Of a stretch of 64,000 bases of DNA, positions 56,877-64,000 are shown piece after piece. The DNA is taken from positions 19,106,001 through 19,170,000 of the forward strand of contig NC_088356.1 of NCBI RefSeq assembly GCF_036884655.1, read 5' to 3'. The DNA is from Musa acuminata AAA Group. Taxonomy: Eukaryota; Streptophyta; Magnoliopsida; Zingiberales; Musaceae. Within the stretch, counting starts at the first letter, position 1, and every line of letters starts with the position of its first letter. Position numbers and translations under genes: made by a program. The notes beneath the pieces are model-generated. The model was not told where the DNA came from, ran no database searches, and saw only the letters and a list, made by a program, of their open reading frames with translations.

Positions 56877-59430
56877 TCCTGTGATGCATCTCCAAAAGTT
56901 CAACTGAACTTATGGTGATAATAAAATAGAGTGGAGGTAGCGATGGCATAATTCAATTTGTACTTGCAAGTTGCCTTAATAAAAGAAGGAAGAAAGCTTT
57001 GTATTTATAAGCTTAACTTTTGTCTTAATAAAGGAAGGAAGAGAGCTTTGGATTTATCGACCTCATTTTTGTACAGAAGCTCCCGAAAAATTGACATGTA
57101 ACTTTGCGTCCGAAGGTATATACTCGGTGATGTTGTTGACGCTGACAACCTTGATACTATTTTAGTGTTTGTATTCATTTGGTAATCGACAATCCCCGTG
57201 ATGACTGGATCTGGCTTAATTAACTTGAGGTCAGTGATTGGTCCAATGAATTGTGCTGTGTGGTTTCAGTATCTACCTGAAATGTGGATTTGATGGAAGA
57301 AAGGATTTCACCTTTCATGTGCTAAAAGCATTCTTATATCCAAGGATTAAGTTCCCATTATTTCAAACAAGACCTTCGGTACAGGAGGCTTGAGCTTTTA
57401 TGTTCTTTTTATATTGTATACTTCGTCAATTCTTGCCCTTTCTGGTCTTTCTTCTTCTGTCACTTCCTATCGTCATTACTCGTTCTTTGTTATCCTTTTA
57501 GCTGTCAAAAGGTAATCCCCGGATAATATTATAACATTATAACTTTGAGCTCCTGATGTCATCTGTATGTGTTTATTGATAATATTATAATACTAGAAAG
57601 AAGGAAAAGAACAACTGATGGCCAAGTTTTTTTTCCCATATAGAGATGGATAAATTAATTACATCACAAGTCTATTACAGATCACTCCCTACTCAGAGCA
57701 TAAAATACTAAATTCATGATGCCAATATGCAGTTCATAAATGATTAACTTTGGATATCTTTGGCATGGTCAGCCAGTCAATAGGCACGCCTATTGTCTTC
57801 TCTAAAAATATGACCCTTCCTCCATTTAAGAAAAAGAAAAAAAAAAGAAAACAGTGAAAAAGTCCATAATGGAATTAAGCAAAAACCAAGAGGGAGGTTT
57901 CTCCTCTATCAAAATATTTACATGTCACTCAACATTAGTCTCAATAAAGAGTTAATATCACTAGATCGAAGTACAAAGCCTACCCCACCTAATTCTATTC
58001 CAGCATCAAAAGAAAATCAACATTCAACTTTATGCAATCATTGTCTAGCCTTGTCCATTTTATTTGAAGAAATCATCTCTCCCTATTTATCCCTTCAAAT
58101 TGGTTTAGAAAAAGATTGTTATATAGAAATGATATGAGAGTGCTATACTAGAAGAAGAGTATCTAGTACTTCTAAATATTGTTTCATTTCTAGCCATCAA
58201 GATCATCCATAAGTGATTGAAAATAAGGATTCTCAAATGAGTGTTATTGATAATAAGTTATTAGTAATAAGAAGGAAAGATCAGCAAAAAAATCTCATGC
58301 TTTAGTAAATCAGATATATTAAGCCTATGATATAGTAATTTCTAACAACATCGAATTGTTGAGGTAAATCATGAATACTCCAAAGGAACTTTTAAGGAAT
58401 ATAATTGTTACCGGAAATATTAGAAGAGGATGGTGAGAACTTATATGTTAGCTTGATTGATGGTTATCTTTTAGACAAATATTGGTTGTCTTTTAGACAA
58501 ATATTCAATATATATTAGAGGAGGAAGAGATGCTCATGTCAAGTTGATATCAGTGTGATACAGAATGGGAGAGTGTAGTAGAATATTCAAAAATTGATAG
58601 TACAGTTTGTCGAATAGAAAATAAGCAAACTAACGAAACAACTTTGATAAAAACGAAAAGTAGCTCACCACCAAGTTTAAAATCACAATGGGATACAGAA
58701 AGTTCACACCTAGTGAAAATTAAACAAAGATACAGAACTAGAAAATAAAAGACTCACTACTTAAGAACGCATCCAAGAGATACAAAGTTTATAGGAGCAC
58801 TCCAAGAGAGCTTTTGTTAAAATATCATTAGTTTCTAAAGTCTTTTTTAAGTCCTAAACACTAAAATAAGTACTAGTGCATGAAACAACTCTTCATGTAT
58901 AGGGAATTTCGAAATTAAGTATTTACAACTGCTAATCAACTTCTTTAATGCATTCCTTGGTCATGAAGAAAAGCACCTTGAAACAGCTTTAATTTTGTGC
59001 ATGGAATATACTGATCAGTTGTCATATTTGAGTAGGCTGAGTTGAAGATTATGAGGTATCATTATTGGCGAAAAAAAAAAATATCATATCATAATCAAGG
59101 TTCATATGATCAAATTGTAGTAAATTAGGCACTCCCGTGTCACAAGTATATATTTCACACTATATAAATCAAATAATTTAGTTAGTAGTTTAATGTTCCA
59201 ACTACCATTAGATATAAAAGATGATAATTTATTGTTCTCAAGATTGATAAATAATTTATAGTCCTAAGGATTTATAAAATAGTTAACAAAAATAAGTTTA
59301 TGTTTAATAGGTAGATTGTGATTATCATTTAGATCATTAATAAAGTCATCATTGCTAATTACAAGAGAAAAACTAGAAGAAAGAGCATTCATATGCATGA
59401 TATACAGTTTTCAATACTAATTGCACCCAA
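56877..59430. other. Intergenic DNA
   Basis: AT-rich; no gene or clear element. Short frames (for example 57922-58137) are not supported. Confidence 0.4.
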
Positions 59431-59432
59431 AA

Positions 59433-59625
59433 TTAGGAGGAACTTGATTTAAGAAAAGACTAAGAAACTTGATTTAAGAAAAGACTCATATTTAGCAATA
59501 TTAGGAAATTAAGAGGAACCCAAAATTAGGAGGAACCCAAAATTACTAAGAATAATGAGACTCATATTTAGCAAAAATAACTTTAGTCTAAAGGCAAGAA
59601 ACTTGATTTAAGAAAAGACTGATTC
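59433..59625. repeat. Short direct repeats
   Basis: Three copies of CTTGATTTAAGAAAAGACT (near 59444, 59468, 59602) and several of AGGAACCCAAAATTA (near 59514-59545). Confidence 0.75.
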
Positions 59626-59639
59626 ACTTCACTTGTAAA

Positions 59640-60660
59640 ATAATTTTGGTAATATTGGGGTAATGAATACCTAATCCCCCTCCGATTTAGGTCTACTAAT
59701 AATTTTTTACAAAATCAAATGTATCTCATAAAAAATCTAATCTTTGAAAGAAAATTTCTAATTGTACTTTTAATATTATTGATGATGAATTTAGGTATCC
59801 ATAAGACATTTAAAAAATGTAAAAGAATATTATTAAGAGTAATTATGCCTATTTACAAAAGTTGGGTCCCATTCCCTTCACTTAATTTATTAAGAATTTA
59901 ATTATTAAAATAATCAACATCTTTGAGCATTCTACGAGGGATATCATGATTCCCAAATACTTGAAAGGAAGTTTTTCCTCTCTAATATTAAAAAACACAT
60001 AAAGCTCAATTTTTCCTTTTTGTGGATAATCTTGAAAAAGTAAATTTTATATTTTTAAAATATTTATTTTCTAATTAGTAAGGTCTTGTAATGTTGGAAA
60101 ACCTTAGGAATGATTTGATAGGATTTCTTATTGGACCTAAAGAATAAAAGTATATCATTAGTAAACGTCAAGTGGGTTAGTTTGAATCTGTTTTGAAATG
60201 TAAAGGGTTGAGATTATACAAAATTACTGACTTGATTTAGAAAGTGAGAAAGAAGTTGAGCCACTAAGAAATATATAAGGGGATCTCTTTGCCTAATATC
60301 CCTTTGACCTTTACAATAAGAAAACTGATCTACATTAATATAACAAGCGATCGAGGGAGGCATCATATTCCAAAATTCAAGAGATAAACTTAGGAGAAAT
60401 ATTAAAGGCCAAAAGAGCATCATTGTTCACCTTCCCGGATAGACAATCATATCTTCTCAAGAATAAGTTAGATAGCACAAGAGGGTTTTTCCCTTTAGAT
60501 TTTTAGAATGGATAATGTAACTCTTAATAAACGTCAATTGCTCAAAGGATATAATCTTATCAAAAAGAGATATGATCCTATTAGAAAGAATTTTAGGAAG
60601 GATCTAATAATTTACATTACAAATGAAGTATTATCATTTAATTATAGGTTATGACAAAAC
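59640..60660 (-). pseudogene. Degenerate LINE reverse transcriptase
   Basis: On the minus strand, in order: ILPKILSNRIISLFDKII and FEQLTFIKSYIIHS (near 60620-60530, the RT finger region with the usual 'QSAFIKGRSI'-like motif). Then KGQRDIRQRDPL (near 60290, the GIRQGDPLSP motif). Next LTHLTFTNDILLF (near 60175-60140, catalytic FADD motif changed to FTND). Last, RPKSEGG with LGI in another frame (near 59680, the pre-zinc-finger region). Many stops and frameshifts break it. This matches plant L1-type LINEs. The endonuclease domain and poly(A) tail were not found. Confidence 0.7.
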
Positions 60661-63180
60661 TTCGAGCATGATTGTCTTAGGATGCTCAATGATAGTGCTA
60701 TTTACCTTAAGTGGGTGAATATAATTTTACTTATGGGACCAAGTGATGATGTTATGGTAAAACCTAGTGTTTCTGTCCCCCTCGTTTATCCATGTAGTTT
60801 ATCTTTAAAGTACCATTTAATTTTTACTTCAGATATAATTTTTTAGTCAATCTTTTAACTAAACAATTTTTTTCTAACTTTTCCCAAATACTTATAATGG
60901 AATATTTATTAATAACATTATAGATAATATTATTGATAATTGAAAGATGAATATTACTTACACATTTTACTTCAATCCTCTCTTGATCTTCGTTACTTAT
61001 GTTTTCATGTTTACTTACTTAGCCTTTCAATATGCTTGTGAGGTTTTATTGAACAAGAAGATAATCAATTAATAGAGGGAGAAGACTTCAAAATCAAAAG
61101 AGAAATTTGAAAAATCAACAAATAAAGAGTAAACAAAAAACTTATAGAAAATTTTTGTAGTTTGACACTCCTTGCCTACCTCCATCGAGAAAATTAAAAT
61201 TTTTATTATATAAAAATAAATACAGGAAATCACTCTCTCTCTTGTGTTAACTCAAATCTAAATTCAAAATCTCTTTCATATGTTTTTCACATAAAATACG
61301 AAGAACTCTCTTCTCAGTCCTTTGAGGACCTAAAACTCAAGGAGCACACAGTGTTTTCTTCTATGTTTTTCTCATCAAATTATTAAGACATATATCATAT
61401 TTACACCAATAAATCCATTTCACCAAGGATTTATTTATTTATACTTGAATTCCTACTCCTTACCTAATTTTTTAAATAATTTAAATATAATGACTCATAA
61501 AAATATTTATCAATCCTAACAGTATATATACTGCCACTGAGGTTAGATTAAGTCACTGAGGTTAGATTAAGTCATTTTGTATCAAGGCAATATTATAATA
61601 CTTTTTTTTTGCACTAGGAAGTCAAGGAATTGTTTCGTGAATTGTTTCATGAATGAGAGAGCTCGATTGCTAATATAAAATGATTCTTGATAAGATAAAA
61701 TAATTTAATATTAGTGACAAGATCACAACAAGGCACTTGAACGGATAGATCGAGTGAAACTTGTTGCTAGATTTGATTCATCACAATAGTTCCTTACTTT
61801 ATTTTATTATTTACAAAAGGTAAGTGACGAAGCCATGGTTGGAACCTAAAGCTTTTTGATTAATCGTCAAAGTATTTACTGACTAGACTAATTGATATCT
61901 TATATTATGTTTTATTATTTTTAAGGCTCTTATCCCGTCACAAAGAACAAAGTATATGACGTTATTTTGATCAGAACAATTTTATTTTTCTGAGATGCAA
62001 TTCATAAAGTATTTCCTATACCAATTCCTTTTGGCATGGTAGTTTATTATAGCCAATCTCCCCACATTATTCTGTGTTATTTCTAATATGAATTAGTTTA
62101 TTTTACTAATGTAGAAAGGAATAGTGAAAACAATTCTCGGCAGTCTTGTTGAAACGCTGGACAATAATTAACACCGGGCAGAGAATGACAACGGGATTGA
62201 AGTGTCAAGTTGTTGCTGCTGATCAGCACACCATCATGGCCTTATTCTAATAAGAGGCAACAAGAATCTCCATTAAGAATGGGTTTCAGGACCCAGTCCA
62301 ATGTGCTGGACAACAATCTTGGAGCAGTCATCAGATCAACAGCCAATCGAAAGATTGACCACTTGAACAATCAATGCAGGTGCAGGCGAACCAATAATGA
62401 AGGATCAACAAGTTTACTGGGTGGCAATCCAGACCCTTGCCATCATATCACCTTGTCTCTCTGATTCCAAACGCCCACCTCTGTTCCTCACGAGGGAGTT
62501 AAATCTAAACAATTTCAGAATGCCGGCAGAATGAGCTGCTTACGCTGTGCTGATCATGTCCAACTTGTTTGAGAGTCCCCTTTCTCAGGGTGACCTACAT
62601 GGAGGCTTAAACTAAGAGGATCTCCAAAGACTTATGAAGGAGACCGATTGGTAGTACAAATTTATGAAGAGCAGGTAGCCTCTTGTACTCTCCAGTGATC
62701 TCATCATGGCAAAGGATGTGTAGGATTATATTATACGTTCATGTTGAATCATCAAACCATTTGCCTTTTCGCTGATGGTGATGGATTCCTATCGAAATCA
62801 CTGAGAAGTAGACGAAACGCTGTTGAAAAATTACTCATTATAGAAGAACTTGCTTTTTGTGATCATCTACAAGTATAAAGGGCTAAACCAGAGATGAAAC
62901 GAGAGAAGAAATTATGTGGAATTGCTAGGTCTCTGTTCCAATATTACGATGTGGTAGGAAGGAAAGCCTCTTTTGTCTCATTTGTCTAATTTATTCCCAT
63001 TTTTTCTAAATTAATCTTCTTAGGGTGTAGTAATTTCCAATGTCTGCAAACCCAACCACAACAAAAGCAGCAGTCACTGAAACCAGCTTAAAATATTGTG
63101 TTATAATATTTAAACCCACAAGTAAATTTGTCGATTAATGGCGACAAAGTCTCATCACCATCTCTTCTCTTCCCCCCTTT
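60661..63180. other. Intergenic DNA upstream of the GRAS gene
   Basis: No gene supported. A tandem duplication of GTCACTGAGGTTAGATTAA lies near 61535-61572. The stretch 62100-62620 is less AT-rich and may be promoter or old exon sequence; the 84-codon frame at 62210-62464 has no recognisable similarity. Confidence 0.4.
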
Positions 63181-63210
63181 TCCTTTGTTCTGGTTTCCCA
63201 ATTCTATGTC

Positions 63211-63220
63211 TATATAGGAG
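63211..63220 (+). promoter_or_regulatory. Possible TATA box of the GRAS gene
   Basis: TCTATATAGG, 49 bases upstream of the start codon, after a CT-rich stretch (63160-63190). It implies a very short leader; a longer leader starting upstream is also possible. Confidence 0.35.
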
Positions 63221-63235
63221 GCGAGTGATCATAGC

Positions 63236-63250
63236 ATGAGACGCACGTAG
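63236..63250 (+). other. Four-codon upstream frame
   Basis: ATG AGA CGC ACG TAG, in frame with the main start and ending 18 bases before it. It matters only if transcription starts upstream of 63236. Its TAG also proves that the main frame cannot start further upstream. Confidence 0.4.
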
Positions 63251-63268
63251 GTAGACAAAACAACAGTG

Positions 63269-64000
63269 ATGGAAGTGGCTATGGAGGAAGCAGTAGCTCC
63301 CTCCGGCTGCAGCTCCACCACCACCACCATGGACGACGACTTTATATGTGCCTGGAACGACTGGAACCCTGCCGTGGACTGGGGATCGTTCTCCTCCGTC
63401 GCAGACGATTTCCACGAGCTCATCGAGTCCATGATGTGCCCCGACGTCGTTGACAGCCCTGACGGCCTCATGTCCGTGTCCCAAACTCCGTCCTACAACT
63501 CGAGCCCAAGCAGCATGGCGACAAGTGCCGACACGCCTGCTGAGGAGGATGTGGGTGCCGGCGGTAGTCATGACGGCGATGAGAAGGGCCTTCGGCTTGT
63601 TCACCTGCTGGTGGCGGCGGCGGAAGCCCTTGCGGGTCCGCACAAGAGCCCGGAGCTAGCCCGGGTGATATTGGTTCGGCTCAAAGAGTTGGTGTTGCAG
63701 GCCGGTGCCGGCGCTGGCGTCGGCGGGACGAGCATAGAGCGTCTGACTGCGCATTTCACCGATGCCTTACAAGGCCTGCTCGACGGTAGCACCAGTGCTC
63801 ACTGTGGTGGCCGAAATTCATTCCGCGACGGCCACCTCCTCCACCACACGTCCGATGTGCTCACGGCGTTCCAGCTGCTCCAAGACATGTCTCCTTACAT
63901 AAAGTTCGGCCACTTCACGGCCAACCAGGCGATCTTGGAAGAGACCCTGGGCGAGCGCCGAATCCACATAATCGACTACGACATCGCCGAGGGAGTACAG
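63269..64000 (+). CDS. NSP2: GRAS-family transcriptional regulator, NSP2 type (3' end outside window)
   Basis: The first 244 codons of an intronless-looking frame. NSP2 is a nuclear GRAS protein that, with NSP1, controls symbiosis genes and, in monocots as well, strigolactone biosynthesis (family knowledge). The N-terminus has the NSP2 signature CAWNDWNPAVDWGSF and DDFHELIESM (residues 28-54). A Ser/Thr-rich acidic linker follows. The GRAS domain begins near residue 107 with leucine-heptad region I (LRLVHLLVAAAEAL). FQLLQDMSPYIKFGHFTANQ follows at 201-220. The VHIID motif appears as IHIIDYDIAEGVQ at 232-244, where the window ends. The start is the first in-frame ATG after a TAG at 63248. The gene is GC-rich, unlike its surroundings, as is common for monocot genes. 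A miR171-like site lies at codons 132-139. Antisense frames here are shadows. Paralog status cannot be decided. Confidence 0.92.
   Translation, partial: MEVAMEEAVAPSGCSSTTTTMDDDFICAWNDWNPAVDWGSFSSVADDFHELIESMMCPDVVDSPDGLMSVSQTPSYNSSPSSMATSADTPAEEDVGAGGSHDGDEKGLRLVHLLVAAAEALAGPHKSPELARVILVRLKELVLQAGAGAGVGGTSIERLTAHFTDALQGLLDGSTSAHCGGRNSFRDGHLLHHTSDVLTAFQLLQDMSPYIKFGHFTANQAILEETLGERRIHIIDYDIAEGVQ
63664..63684 (+). promoter_or_regulatory. Putative miR171-family target site in the NSP2 coding sequence
   Basis: GATATTGGTTCGGCTCAA (63667-63684) differs at two central bases from the canonical GRAS/HAM target GATATTGGCGCGGCTCAA. It resembles the variant targeted by miR171h in NSP2 genes. It encodes the conserved stretch RVILVRLK. 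Cleavage is predicted from known biology, not shown. Confidence 0.65.

Noticed and set aside
63155..63643. Minus-strand 162-codon frame and other antisense frames
   Set aside because: They overlap the NSP2-type coding sequence, whose plus-strand product is clearly recognisable; GC-rich genes often leave antisense frames open.

Overview
This window looks like nuclear DNA of a flowering plant, probably a monocot. The evidence is nested LTR retrotransposons with methionine-initiator-type primer-binding sites, AT-rich intergenic DNA, and one GC-rich protein gene at the right end. The abundance of SIRE/Maximus-like Copia elements and the style of their LTRs make a Musaceae (banana/enset) origin my best guess, but that is inference and not proven here.

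Positions 1-50653 are almost entirely retrotransposons, many inserted inside one another. G1 (1-6928, minus, runs off the left edge) is a Ty3/gypsy chromovirus inserted in an older Copia LTR, called E4 (fragments 6929-7190 and 28194-28842). The same LTR received Copia element E1 (7191-28193, plus, target duplication GCCGG). E1 was split inside its reverse transcriptase by Copia element E2 (11831-24854, minus, duplication TACTC). E2 was split inside its 5' LTR by E3, a short non-autonomous gypsy-type element (20012-23678, minus, duplication GTGAA). To the right lie E5 (28843 to about 31862, plus, 5' part only), an isolated LTR (LTR-C, 32365-33867), and E6 (about 34331-37349, minus, gag only). 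Next come a tandemly rearranged LTR/gag remnant E7 (38108-39879 and 48114-49359), and E8, a complete gag-only element inserted in E7 (39880-48113, minus, duplication CCAAG). A 5'-truncated plus-strand LTR ends this part at 50653.

E1 and E2 are SIRE-like Copia elements (gag, protease, integrase, reverse transcriptase, RNase H) disabled by a few stops, mostly C-to-T type. E2 also carries an accessory gene downstream of pol, in sense, with what looks like a 5' leader and a short GT-AG intron. E6 and E8 have unbroken gag frames lacking the zinc knuckle and no pol, so they would depend on helper elements such as E1/E2. The Copia LTRs share a promoter layout: TGGGCC motifs, an array of short GC palindromes, then a CTATAAATA-type TATA box.

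Positions 50654-63200 are AT-rich intergenic DNA with two 30-bp-period minisatellites, a G19 tract, an AT microsatellite, a decayed LINE reverse transcriptase (about 59640-60660, minus) and one unrecognised 130-codon frame (53186-53578). The only clear host gene is at 63269-64000 (plus, cut by the window end). It is a GRAS-family transcriptional regulator of the NSP2 type, with a miR171-like target site in its coding sequence.
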